From Nostoc sp. UCD121 (GTDB taxonomy: Bacteria; Cyanobacteriota; Cyanobacteriia; Cyanobacteriales; Nostocaceae), in the NCBI RefSeq assembly GCF_014222285.1, contig NZ_JACKZS010000073.1:1-33452 (forward strand): 33,452 nucleotides of DNA, given 5' to 3'. This document shows, in pieces, positions 1 through 7,019 of this stretch. Numbering within the stretch: the first letter of the stretch is position 1; each line of letters begins with the position of its first letter. The notes beneath the pieces were generated by a model. It worked only from the letters and a program-made list of their open reading frames with translations. It had not been told where the DNA came from and did not search any database. The translations under genes were made by a program, and so were the position numbers.

Positions 1-54
1 AAATTTTACTTATAATTTGTTTGTTATCCATAGAATATTTAAATTTAATTAAGC

Positions 55-74
55 GCAGCAAAGCTGCTTTTTTT
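55..74 (+). terminator. Putative Rho-independent terminator of an upstream gene
   Basis: A 5-bp GC-rich stem (GCAGC at 55-59, GCTGC at 63-67) with an AAA loop is followed at once by seven T residues (68-74). This fits an intrinsic terminator for a plus-strand gene ending left of the window, placed between it and the convergent rimI. The stem is short, so the call is moderate. Confidence 0.4.
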
Positions 75-105
75 GCTGAAGGCGATCGCAAGCCTTTAAT
101 TCCAA

Positions 106-657
106 CTACTTAAAAAGTAAATGCCAAGAGGATTTGCTGAGGCGATCGCCGATTGTGGCATACCACTGGTCTAAAGTTGTTTGAAATTTGGAGTGTTGTA
201 AATCGGGGAGCCAAAGGATTAGCGCATCCTCACCGTTATCTTGGTAGTAACCCCGCCGCCGTCCGGCTGTTTTGAAGCCAAATTTTTGATATAAAGATAT
301 TGCCGCCAAGTTGGAAGCTCGGACTTCGAGGGTAGCTCGCTCCATTCCGCGATCGCAAGCTGTCTTAAGGAGTGAATATAGTAAAGCCGCACCCAAACCT
401 TGACGGTGATATTGGGGATGAACCGCCAAAATTGTAATGTGGGCTTCCTCTAAAATTGACCAAAAGCAACCCATTCCTAACAAACTAACGTTGGAAAATG
501 GGGAAAATAAACCGAGTAAATCGCTGTTGGGGCTATCCAATTCTCGTTTGTAGCCTTCCATTGTCCAAAGTCCGCCAAAACAGGCTTGATCTAGTTCCAG
601 AATTGCACTGAGATTATCTGGTGTCAGTAATTTAATTTCTAAGTCTAATGAGATCAC
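106..657 (-). CDS. rimI: Ribosomal-protein-alanine N-acetyltransferase RimI (GNAT family)
   Basis: A 183-residue GNAT acetyltransferase. The acetyl-CoA binding loop is visible at residues 80-91 (HPQYHRQGLGAA), followed by the RimI-like stretch around 110-128 (LEVRASN...AISLYQKFGF) and RRRGYYQDNGEDALILW at 133-149. RimI acetylates the N-terminal alanine of ribosomal protein S18; cyanobacterial members are a little longer than the enterobacterial enzyme of about 150 residues, here through a C-terminal tail of about 30 residues. The gene diverges from lysA with about 90 bp between them. The family is clear; the exact substrate is inferred from homology, and another GNAT specificity is possible. 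Confidence 0.85.
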   Translation of the reverse strand: MISLDLEIKLLTPDNLSAILELDQACFGGLWTMEGYKRELDSPNSDLLGLFSPFSNVSLLGMGCFWSILEEAHITILAVHPQYHRQGLGAALLYSLLKTACDRGMERATLEVRASNLAAISLYQKFGFKTAGRRRGYYQDNGEDALILWLPDLQHSKFQTTLDQWYATIGDRLSKSSWHLLFK

Positions 658-749
658 ATTTATTGAATAAGATTACAAACCCTTTGTAAACTGGGAATCG
701 GGAGACGAACTCAAAGCCCGTAATTTGAACAAGGACAACTTTTATATTT

Positions 750-2153
750 ATGGTATCGACTCACCCCACTGGGGTTCAACATTCTGGAAGTCAATATTTA
801 CCTCAAAGGCGTGACACTAACCCAAATCTCTCGCCTAATCAGGAACTTTTACCCCTAACTGCTAGAGTTCATAATCATGACTCCCTAGAAATTGGTGGAT
901 GTGATGTCACAACCCTAGTTAAGCAATTTGGTTCACCCTTATATATTTTAGATGAAGAAACCCTGCGTTCAGCTTGTCAGCAATACCGAGACGCTTTCAA
1001 GCAGTACTACAAGGGCGAATCTCAAGTATTGTACGCCTCAAAAGCTTGGAATTGTTTAGCAGTTTGTGCGATCGCCGCATCAGAAGGTTTAGGAATCGAT
1101 GTAGTTTCTGGGGGTGAACTTTACACCGCCCTACAAGCGGGTGTTAGTCCCAATAAAATCTACCTCCACGGCAATAATAAATCTCGTGAAGAATTAATTT
1201 TAGCGATCGAGTCTGGTGTCACCATTGTGGCGGATAACTGGTATGAATTGCGTACCCTTGTGGAAATAGCCCAACCTGGTCAAGCAATCCGCATCATGCT
1301 ACGCTTAACTCCCGGTATTGAGTGCCACACTCACGAATATATTCGCACGGGACACTTAGATAGCAAATTTGGCTTTGATCCCAACGATTTAGATGAAGTT
1401 TTTACCTTTGTCAGTCAACAATCTGCCCTTAATTGCGTAGGAGTACACGCTCATATTGGTTCCCAAATTTTTGAGCGCCAACCGCATCAAGATTTGGCTG
1501 CTGTCATGGTGCAATGGCTACGAGATGCCGGAAAGTATGGTTTAAATATTACAGAGTTAAATGTTGGTGGCGGTTTGGGGATTAAGTATACAGAATCAGA
1601 CGATCCCCCCAGTATTGAAGAGTGGGTGAAGGCAATTTGTGAAGTTGTCCAAGAAGCCTGTGCGGTCGAAAATCTGCCTTTACCGAAATTACTGAGTGAA
1701 CCAGGGCGATCGCTAATTGCCACAGCTTGCGTCACTGCTTATACTATTGGTTCATCCAAAGTTATTCCAGAAATTCGTACCTACGTAGCGATCGATGGGG
1801 GAATGTCCGATAATCCTCGCCCGATTACTTACCAATCAGTTTATCGGGCAGTAGTTGCCAATAAAATGTCTTCTCCTTTAACTCAAACAGTCACAATTGC
1901 TGGTAAACATTGTGAATCAGGAGATATTCTGATTAAAAATGCACTACTCCCAAAGACTGAACCAGGAGATATTCTCGTAGTTATGGGAACTGGTGCGTAC
2001 AATTACAGTATGGCATCTAACTACAACCGCTTGCCCCGACCGGCAGCAGTTGTTGTGGCGAATAGCGAAGCGAATTTAATTTTGCAACGTGAAACTTATC
2101 AAGACTTAATTCGACAAGATAGCCTACCAGAAAGACTAAAAAATAGTCATTGA
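750..2153 (+). CDS. lysA: Diaminopimelate decarboxylase
   Basis: A 467-residue PLP-dependent fold-III decarboxylase that converts meso-diaminopimelate to lysine, the last step of lysine synthesis. The PLP lysine lies in YASKAWN (K98). Other family marks are HAHIGSQIF, the glycine loop NVGGGLGIKY, SEPGRSL, the active-site CESGD and the C-terminal GAYNYSMASNYN. The first 45 or so residues form a polar N-terminal extension before the barrel. The start ATG lies in the short gap shared with the divergent rimI. No neighbour is a lysine gene. Ornithine or carboxynorspermidine decarboxylases are related, but the motifs fit LysA best. Confidence 0.95.
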   Translation: MVSTHPTGVQHSGSQYLPQRRDTNPNLSPNQELLPLTARVHNHDSLEIGGCDVTTLVKQFGSPLYILDEETLRSACQQYRDAFKQYYKGESQVLYASKAWNCLAVCAIAASEGLGIDVVSGGELYTALQAGVSPNKIYLHGNNKSREELILAIESGVTIVADNWYELRTLVEIAQPGQAIRIMLRLTPGIECHTHEYIRTGHLDSKFGFDPNDLDEVFTFVSQQSALNCVGVHAHIGSQIFERQPHQDLAAVMVQWLRDAGKYGLNITELNVGGGLGIKYTESDDPPSIEEWVKAICEVVQEACAVENLPLPKLLSEPGRSLIATACVTAYTIGSSKVIPEIRTYVAIDGGMSDNPRPITYQSVYRAVVANKMSSPLTQTVTIAGKHCESGDILIKNALLPKTEPGDILVVMGTGAYNYSMASNYNRLPRPAAVVVANSEANLILQRETYQDLIRQDSLPERLKNSH

Positions 2154-2301
2154 TCCTTGGTCATTAGCTAGGAGCTAAACCCCGTCTATTTTGAAACCTA
2201 GAGTTTTTGAAGAGAGTATATTATTCTTTCGTGGCTTGAGTTTTGAGCTTTAGCCTCATTACAAAAAACTATGGTTTTCACAGTAGGCGCGGTTTAATAA
2301 C

Positions 2302-2322
2302 AAATGACAAATGACAAATGAC
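2302..2322 (+). repeat. Heptanucleotide tandem repeat (STRR), 3 x AAATGAC
   Basis: Three perfect head-to-tail copies of AAATGAC lie in the 206-bp gap between lysA and cdaA. Short tandemly repeated repetitive sequences with a 7-bp period are typical of heterocystous cyanobacteria. Confidence 0.7.
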
Positions 2323-2359
2323 TAACTGTAATTAGAGGCAAAAGTGTAATCCAGATGTC

Positions 2360-3283
2360 ATGAGAGATTGGTGGAAGCAATGGCTGATAAACCTGGGGTG
2401 GTCACAGTCCTTGCTGCTTGGGACTCTGGATATTGTCTTAGTGCTGGCGCTGACTTACATGATACTAGTTATTATTAGTGAGCGCCGAACACTGTGGATG
2501 GTGCGGGGATTCATTATCTTAATGCTAGCCTCAGCACTAAGTGGCCGATTAGGACTACCTCTGCTAAGTTTTGTACTAGAAAAGTTGGTGATTGGTTGTG
2601 CTGTAGCGATGGCAGTTGCTTTACAGTCAGAGTTTCGGCGGTTTTTGGAGCAATTGGGGCGTGGCGAATTCCGCCAGTTGTTTCAACCCGATCGGCTGGC
2701 AATCCCCAAATCTGATAGTGTAATTGATGAAATTGTTGAGGCTGTTAAAGAATTGTCAAAAAACCGGATTGGAGCTTTACTAATTGTGGAAACCACAGGG
2801 CCAATTGATGAGCGAGATTTTTCTGTGCCAGGAGTAAAGCTAAATGCGGAGGTTTCTAAAGAACTAATCCAGACAATTTTTCAGCCGAAAACTTTGTTAC
2901 ACGATGGAGCGACATTAATCCGTGGCTCACGGATCGTATCATCGGGTATAATTTTACCACTTTCGGGACGCACAGCCTCGCGCCAGTTGGGAACACGCCA
3001 CCGGGCGGCAATGGGAATTACTGAGCGGGTCGAAAATTGCATTTGTGTCGTTGTATCTGAAGAAACGGGTTCCATTTCCTTAGCGGAACGGGGAACTCTA
3101 AATAGACCACTGACGATTAAGAAACTAAAAGAGTCATTAGAGGCTCTTTTGTCACCAACCGTGGATAGGGAAGCTGTTGCTCCTGGTCTGTTGAGTTTTG
3201 TTCGTCGGATAGGTGGGAAGACACTAGCACTGGTTTCACGTTTACTCGGATTACCATCGACCGCTTCTCGAGATAAAAAATGA
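2360..3283 (+). CDS. cdaA: Diadenylate cyclase CdaA (DisA_N/DAC domain)
   Basis: A 307-residue membrane-bound cyclase that makes the second messenger c-di-AMP from two ATP. About three hydrophobic segments fill residues 15-90, then a cytosolic DAC domain. Both catalytic motifs are present: DGA at 182-184 (LLHDGATL) and RHR at 213-215 (GTRHRAAMG). The C-terminal 50 residues are a variable tail. The stop codon overlaps the start of uppS in an ATGA, so the two are translationally coupled. In cyanobacteria c-di-AMP has been linked to osmotic and nocturnal physiology, and the pairing with a cell-wall lipid-carrier gene fits its cell-envelope links elsewhere. No CdaR or GlmM gene follows, unlike in Firmicutes. 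Confidence 0.93.
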   Translation: MRDWWKQWLINLGWSQSLLLGTLDIVLVLALTYMILVIISERRTLWMVRGFIILMLASALSGRLGLPLLSFVLEKLVIGCAVAMAVALQSEFRRFLEQLGRGEFRQLFQPDRLAIPKSDSVIDEIVEAVKELSKNRIGALLIVETTGPIDERDFSVPGVKLNAEVSKELIQTIFQPKTLLHDGATLIRGSRIVSSGIILPLSGRTASRQLGTRHRAAMGITERVENCICVVVSEETGSISLAERGTLNRPLTIKKLKESLEALLSPTVDREAVAPGLLSFVRRIGGKTLALVSRLLGLPSTASRDKK

Positions 3284-4029
3284 CAGCACAACAAACTAAA
3301 CTGCAAGATTTGCCTACTGACTTAAAACGAGAACTATTGCCGCAGCACGTTGCGGTGATTATGGATGGCAATGGTCGATGGGCTAAACGTCAGGGTCTAC
3401 CCCGAATTATGGGTCATAAGCGAGGAGTAGATGCTCTTAAGGATTTACTTCGTTGTTGTCAGGATTGGGGAATTCAGGCGCTGACAGCTTATGCTTTTTC
3501 AACGGAGAACTGGAAAAGACCGCAGGAAGAAGTGGATTTTTTGATGACTCTGTTTCAAAGAGTTTTGCGCCAAGAACTTCGGGAAATGGTCGAAGAGAAT
3601 GTTCAAATTAAGTTTGTCGGGAATTTGCAGGCTCTGCCACGATCGCTCCAGCAAGAAATATCCCGTTCAATGGAAGAAACCAAGGATAATCGCGGTATCC
3701 GGTTTTCAGTGGCAACTAATTATGGCGGACGGCAAGAAATTTTACAAGCTTGTCAGGCGATCGCAAAACAAGTCCAGCAAGGTCTGCTACAACCCGATGA
3801 AATTAATGAACAGGTGTTTGAGAGCCACTTGTATACAGCAGGAATCACTGACCCAGATTTGTTAATCCGCACCAGTGGAGAAATGCGCCTCTCAAATTTC
3901 CTTCTCTGGCAAATGGCTTATGGAGAAATTTACATTACTGATGCTCTCTGGCCCGATTTTGACCGGGCCGAGTTTCACCGCGCCTTGTGTGCCTACCAAC
4001 AACGGGAGCGGCGATTTGGGAAAGTATAA
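3280..4029 (+). CDS. uppS: Isoprenyl transferase (undecaprenyl diphosphate synthase)
   Basis: A 249-residue cis-prenyltransferase that condenses isopentenyl diphosphate onto farnesyl diphosphate to make the C55 carrier for peptidoglycan and other glycans. Signature motifs are present in order: VIMDGNGRWAKRQGLPR with the catalytic Asp near residue 27, the GHKRGVDALK loop, TAYAFSTENWKRP, and the C-terminal RTSGEMRLSNFLLWQMAYGE plus the WPDF segment. Length is normal for the family. Its start overlaps the cdaA stop by four bases. A long-chain polyprenyl product of another length cannot be excluded from sequence. Confidence 0.95.
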   Translation: MTAQQTKLQDLPTDLKRELLPQHVAVIMDGNGRWAKRQGLPRIMGHKRGVDALKDLLRCCQDWGIQALTAYAFSTENWKRPQEEVDFLMTLFQRVLRQELREMVEENVQIKFVGNLQALPRSLQQEISRSMEETKDNRGIRFSVATNYGGRQEILQACQAIAKQVQQGLLQPDEINEQVFESHLYTAGITDPDLLIRTSGEMRLSNFLLWQMAYGEIYITDALWPDFDRAEFHRALCAYQQRERRFGKV

Positions 4030-4041
4030 ATTTATAATAAA

Positions 4042-4076
4042 ACCCAACCGCCAATTTCCGCCTCAGTGGGTTGGGT
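4042..4076 (-). terminator. Hairpin between convergent uppS and the toxin gene
   Basis: An 8-bp inverted repeat (ACCCAACC at 4042-4049, GGTTGGGT at 4069-4076) with a 19-base loop separates the converging uppS and parE-like genes. On the minus strand it is followed by a T-rich run (TTTTATTATAAATTT), so it would act best as terminator for the chaperone/toxin side; on the plus strand no T run follows. Confidence 0.4.
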
Positions 4077-4138
4077 GGAGATAACCACGAGGCTTGTTAA
4101 CCAAGGGAGAGAATTAATGTTCAGAAGGAGAAGGAGTA

Positions 4139-4447
4139 TCAAGAATCAGAGTCATCGAATAGGGCTTTGATATCTCGATAGCCACTGACAACACGAAAAA
4201 TCTCCACATCTTGCTCTATGGGCATGTAGAGGATGAGGTAATTGTCTATTGAGAGGCTACGGATACCAGGTAAAATTTCATCACGCTGTCGTCCTAGACC
4301 AGGGAACTGAGCAATTTTAGCGAATTTCGCATCCAGCTTACTCAGAAAACCCTCAGACTGAGCCAAGCCAGATTGTCTAGCAATGTAATCCGCTATCTGC
4401 TCAATGTCTTGAATTGCGGGTTTGGTAAGGCGAAATTGTGAGGTCAT
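4139..4447 (-). CDS. parE: ParE/RelE-superfamily type II toxin
   Basis: A 102-residue protein of the ParE/RelE fold. Visible family features are the N-terminal helix pair (LTKPAIQDIEQIADYIARQS), the FPGLGRQRDEILPGIRSL segment and the C-terminal beta strands YLILYMPIEQDVEIFRVVSGYRD. ParE toxins inhibit DNA gyrase while RelE relatives cut mRNA; the sequence here (LGRQRDE, RVVSGYRD) looks more ParE-like. Its ATG overlaps the stop of the upstream antitoxin gene (ATGA), the usual coupled arrangement. Function as a working toxin is inferred. Confidence 0.82.
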   Translation of the reverse strand: MTSQFRLTKPAIQDIEQIADYIARQSGLAQSEGFLSKLDAKFAKIAQFPGLGRQRDEILPGIRSLSIDNYLILYMPIEQDVEIFRVVSGYRDIKALFDDSDS

Positions 4448-4716
4448 GCTTTGTCTGAAACACCGTAGCGCGACCGCACATTAGCACGAATTTGATCCAT
4501 TGCAGCCGAACCATCAACAACTTCGCCCCGCTCGGACGCTTCCCACCCAATCCGCGCTTCTTGTTGCAGGTCTTGCAATCGTCCTTGATAGATGTCTTCT
4601 TGCTGTTCCAGGAGTTTTACGCCTGCAAGAATAACTGCGATCGCGTTCTGATACTTACCGCTAGTGAGTTGGCGTTGAACTAGGGCTTCTACTTCAGGTG
4701 GCAGAACGATTTGCAT
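4444..4716 (-). CDS. parD: ParD-like type II antitoxin
   Basis: A 90-residue partner placed directly upstream of, and overlapping by four bases, the toxin gene. It starts with a short beta strand and helix typical of ribbon-helix-helix proteins (MQIVLPPEVEALVQRQLTSGKY then AIAVILAGVKLLEQQE), followed by a charged C-terminal helix that in this family wraps the toxin. Such proteins bind their own promoter; two direct GGAGTA hexamers at 4728-4739, just ahead of the ATG, could be part of an operator but this is weak. The pair lies 173 bp after the DUF3143 gene, so it may have its own promoter. Confidence 0.8.
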   Translation of the reverse strand: MQIVLPPEVEALVQRQLTSGKYQNAIAVILAGVKLLEQQEDIYQGRLQDLQQEARIGWEASERGEVVDGSAAMDQIRANVRSRYGVSDKA

Positions 4717-4739
4717 GGATTTTTGTCGGAGTAGGAGTA

Positions 4740-4860
4740 ACTTTAATTGTAAGCGATGTCTATGGACAAGCCGCTACGCGTCTACACTTTTGGTGGCTGC
4801 TTTTGTCAGCTACATCTACTTTAGAAGATTAGGGATGCCTACGGCGGTAAACTACGCACT
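4740..4860. repeat. Degenerate interspersed-repeat fragments
   Basis: The short gap between the antitoxin and DUF3143 genes contains stretches such as GCGATGTCTATGGACAAGCCGCTACGCGTCT-like text (about 4753-4783) and GGATGCCTACGGCGG (about 4830-4845). These resemble small mobile repeats scattered through Nostoc-type genomes. Assignment rests on memory of such repeats, not on a second perfect copy in this window. Confidence 0.35.
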
Positions 4861-4889
4861 TTGTTGGTGAACTGGACTCAGCACTTCAT

Positions 4890-5162
4890 CTATGGCCCAG
4901 AAAACACAGCTTGTTCTACATCATCACGACTGAGAGAATATTTGAACGATCGTTGGATATCTTGTCCATTTTCCCCAGATTGGACATATCGCACTACAAT
5001 CTGCTCAACATCGAGCCATAGTTCAGCTTGCCAACTAGGCCGTTGCACATGCCAGCAATGCCTCTGGGTTTCGTCTTGTTTACAGCCTTGGTCTTTTAGC
5101 CACTGTTCAATTTGTGGCAGGGGATGATTATATAGGGGCGTATCTGAGGGAAGAAGAGGCAT
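4890..5162 (-). CDS. DUF3143 family protein
   Basis: A 90-residue soluble protein with no known activity. It matches the cyanobacterial DUF3143 family: N-terminal PLYNHPLPQIEQWLKDQGC, then the HCWHVQRPSWQAELWLDVEQIVVRY core, ending in a polar SFKYSLSRDDVEQAV helix. It lies 31 bp downstream of the membrane J-domain gene on the same strand, an arrangement I recall as common in cyanobacteria and suggesting a shared role with that cochaperone. No catalytic motif is visible, and the function is unknown. Confidence 0.8.
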   Translation of the reverse strand: MPLLPSDTPLYNHPLPQIEQWLKDQGCKQDETQRHCWHVQRPSWQAELWLDVEQIVVRYVQSGENGQDIQRSFKYSLSRDDVEQAVFSGP

Positions 5163-5193
5163 AGGAATTTGGGATTTTGGATTAGGAAATTTT

Positions 5194-5760
5194 TTAATTT
5201 TTAATTACCATAAGGGTAATTAGTTGTAATACATGGGTAATTTGCTGTTGTACAGATGGAGTTGACTGTAGCAAACGGGTTTGAAAAGCAGCATCACCAC
5301 GAGTTAAACCAATGGCAACTGCTAATAACAAACAACCTACAAATGTTAACACCAGCATAAATAAAGCAAAAATTTCGCCAGATGATAAGGGGCGATCGCT
5401 AGGGTCGAGGTAAGCTGATTTTGACCAGTCATGAGAACGCGAGACGGGATGATTCAAGTCAGGGGGTGGTTGAATCACTCCAAAGCGGGAATAGCCAATT
5501 TTTAAATCGTAGCTTAATCGCCGTTCTGGATGGCTAAGGGTGGCGTAGGCTTCATTGATTTGCTGAAATTTGGGAGTGGCGATCGCAGTAGGCAAGTCTG
5601 TAGTATCAGGATGATAGCGTTTGCTCAGTTCTCGATAAGCGCGACGAATATCAATTACTGATGCCGAGGGATGCAGTCCTAGCAGGGAGTAATAAGTTGG
5701 TTTACTGCTTTGTGGCATTGCCCCGTTTTGATTCACGGCTGTTTGAGTCACTTTGCTCAA
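5194..5760 (-). CDS. Membrane-anchored J-domain protein
   Basis: A 188-residue DnaJ-like cochaperone. Residues about 22-90 form a J domain (YYSLLGLHPSAS...IRRAYRELSKRYHPDTT) with the HPD loop that stimulates Hsp70 ATPase. It lacks the Gly/Phe linker, zinc fingers and substrate-binding domains of true DnaJ. After a Pro-rich stretch, one strong transmembrane helix (about residues 130-152, IFALFMLVLTFVGCLLLAVAIGL) precedes a short tail, so it probably recruits an Hsp70 to a membrane, thylakoid or plasma. It sits between the dnaJ and DUF3143 genes on the same strand, downstream of dnaK. Confidence 0.85.
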   Translation of the reverse strand: MSKVTQTAVNQNGAMPQSSKPTYYSLLGLHPSASVIDIRRAYRELSKRYHPDTTDLPTAIATPKFQQINEAYATLSHPERRLSYDLKIGYSRFGVIQPPPDLNHPVSRSHDWSKSAYLDPSDRPLSSGEIFALFMLVLTFVGCLLLAVAIGLTRGDAAFQTRLLQSTPSVQQQITHVLQLITLMVIKN

Positions 5761-5904
5761 AGATATTTTTTATATTTTAAATCCTTTGTGAATTGCAGAC
5801 GACACAGCAGGTCTAGCATTTGAATAAGATATCTTAATAAAGCATTTAATTAAAAACTAATCTTTGTTCTGGTCAATAGCCTCATTAAGATTGATATTTT
5901 ATCC

Positions 5905-6900
5905 CTAACGTATTAAATCAGCACGGGGTTTAAAAGTTTCAATTTGCCGTAATTTTTCGTACAATTCCTGTTCTTCTTGACTAATATTTTTCGGTGTAAC
6001 TATTTGAATTTCTACTAATTGATCGCCACGTTTACCATCATCGCCGGGGTAGCCTTTATTCCCTAGTCGAAATTTTTGACCAGACCTAACTCCTGGGGGA
6101 ATGGTCATTTTCACTGGGCCATCCAAAGTTGGGGCTTCTACCTGTCCTCCTAAAACTGCTTCGCTGGGAGTAACTGGTACTTGGCAAAGAATATTTAAAC
6201 CTTCTAGCTTAAATAATGCATGAGGCTCAACGGTAATTTTTAAGTATAGATCGCCACCACCAACACCTTGGTTTCGCAAACGAATGGTTTGACCTGTCAC
6301 CATCCCTAGTGGCATATTAACTTCTAGCGATCGCCCATCTTCCAAACGAATGCGTTCATTACCGCCTTGATAGGCTTTTTCTAGGGGTAGGGTTAATCTG
6401 GCTTCTATATCTCGGCGAGTAGTGCGAGGTGGAGTGTTAACTGTATAGGCAACTTTTGTTCTTGGGGAACGAAACGGATCGCTAGTATTGCCATTACTAG
6501 ACTTACTGGCCCCACTCTTATTTTTGACACCGATAACTTGATTAATAAAGCTTTCAAAGTCGGAGAATTGGCTTGGATCTACTTCCTGATTACCGTTGCG
6601 ATCGCTAGCACCACTCTGCCAAGTTTTAGCCTTTGGCGTTTGTTTGTTGCCTGCAAAGCCTTTTTGCTTCCAGTAGCGGCTAAACTGGTCGTATTGCGAT
6701 CGCTTGGCTGAGTCTGAAAGGACTTCATAAGCCTCGCCGATATCCTTAAATTTTTCCTCAGATTCTTTATTACCCGGATTCAGATCGGGGTGATATTGTC
6801 TTGCTAACCGCCGATAAACCTTTTTAATTTCCTCACCAGAAGCGTCTTTAGATACTCCTAAAATTTCGTAGTAATCGCGGAAATTCGGCAAATTTTGCAT
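5905..6900 (-). CDS. dnaJ: DnaJ-type cochaperone, class B (no zinc finger)
   Basis: A 331-residue Hsp40. The J domain occupies residues 1-75 with the HPD loop (ARQYHPDLNPG). A polar, Ser/Asn/Lys-rich linker follows (about 80-160) in place of a long Gly/Phe region. The C-terminal peptide-binding domains run from about 165 (IEARLTLPLEKAYQGG) to 310 (GDQLVEIQIVTPKN). No CxxCxGxG zinc motifs occur, so this is a class B, CbpA-like protein. It lies 119 bp downstream of dnaK on the same strand and is the likely partner of that Hsp70. dnaJ is the general symbol; cyanobacteria hold several paralogues and the number cannot be fixed here. Confidence 0.9.
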   Translation of the reverse strand: MQNLPNFRDYYEILGVSKDASGEEIKKVYRRLARQYHPDLNPGNKESEEKFKDIGEAYEVLSDSAKRSQYDQFSRYWKQKGFAGNKQTPKAKTWQSGASDRNGNQEVDPSQFSDFESFINQVIGVKNKSGASKSSNGNTSDPFRSPRTKVAYTVNTPPRTTRRDIEARLTLPLEKAYQGGNERIRLEDGRSLEVNMPLGMVTGQTIRLRNQGVGGGDLYLKITVEPHALFKLEGLNILCQVPVTPSEAVLGGQVEAPTLDGPVKMTIPPGVRSGQKFRLGNKGYPGDDGKRGDQLVEIQIVTPKNISQEEQELYEKLRQIETFKPRADLIR

Positions 6901-6934
6901 AGTTCAGTTATTTAAATTTTAAATTACTTAGTAG

Positions 6935-7006
6935 TTATGAATTATGAATTATGAAGTTAGGAGTTGAAAGATTTAATTTTAAACTTCTCACTCCTAACTC
7001 CTAACT
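6935..7006 (-). repeat. Heptamer repeats and 10-bp inverted repeat in the dnaK-dnaJ gap
   Basis: The gap between dnaK and dnaJ holds three copies of TTATGAA (6935-6955) and two overlapping copies of ACTCCTAACT (6990-6999 and 6997-7006). The latter are complementary to AGTTAGGAGT at 6955-6964, giving a 10-bp stem with a loop of about 25 bases. In a dnaK-dnaJ transcript this could lower readthrough or mark processing; it also looks like an STRR cluster. The regulatory role is speculative. Confidence 0.5.
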
Positions 7007-7019
7007 TTTATTAAAAGTA

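Noticed and set aside
2881..3306. A 141-codon minus-strand frame inside cdaA
   Set aside because: Entirely antisense to the conserved DAC domain; no family resemblance.
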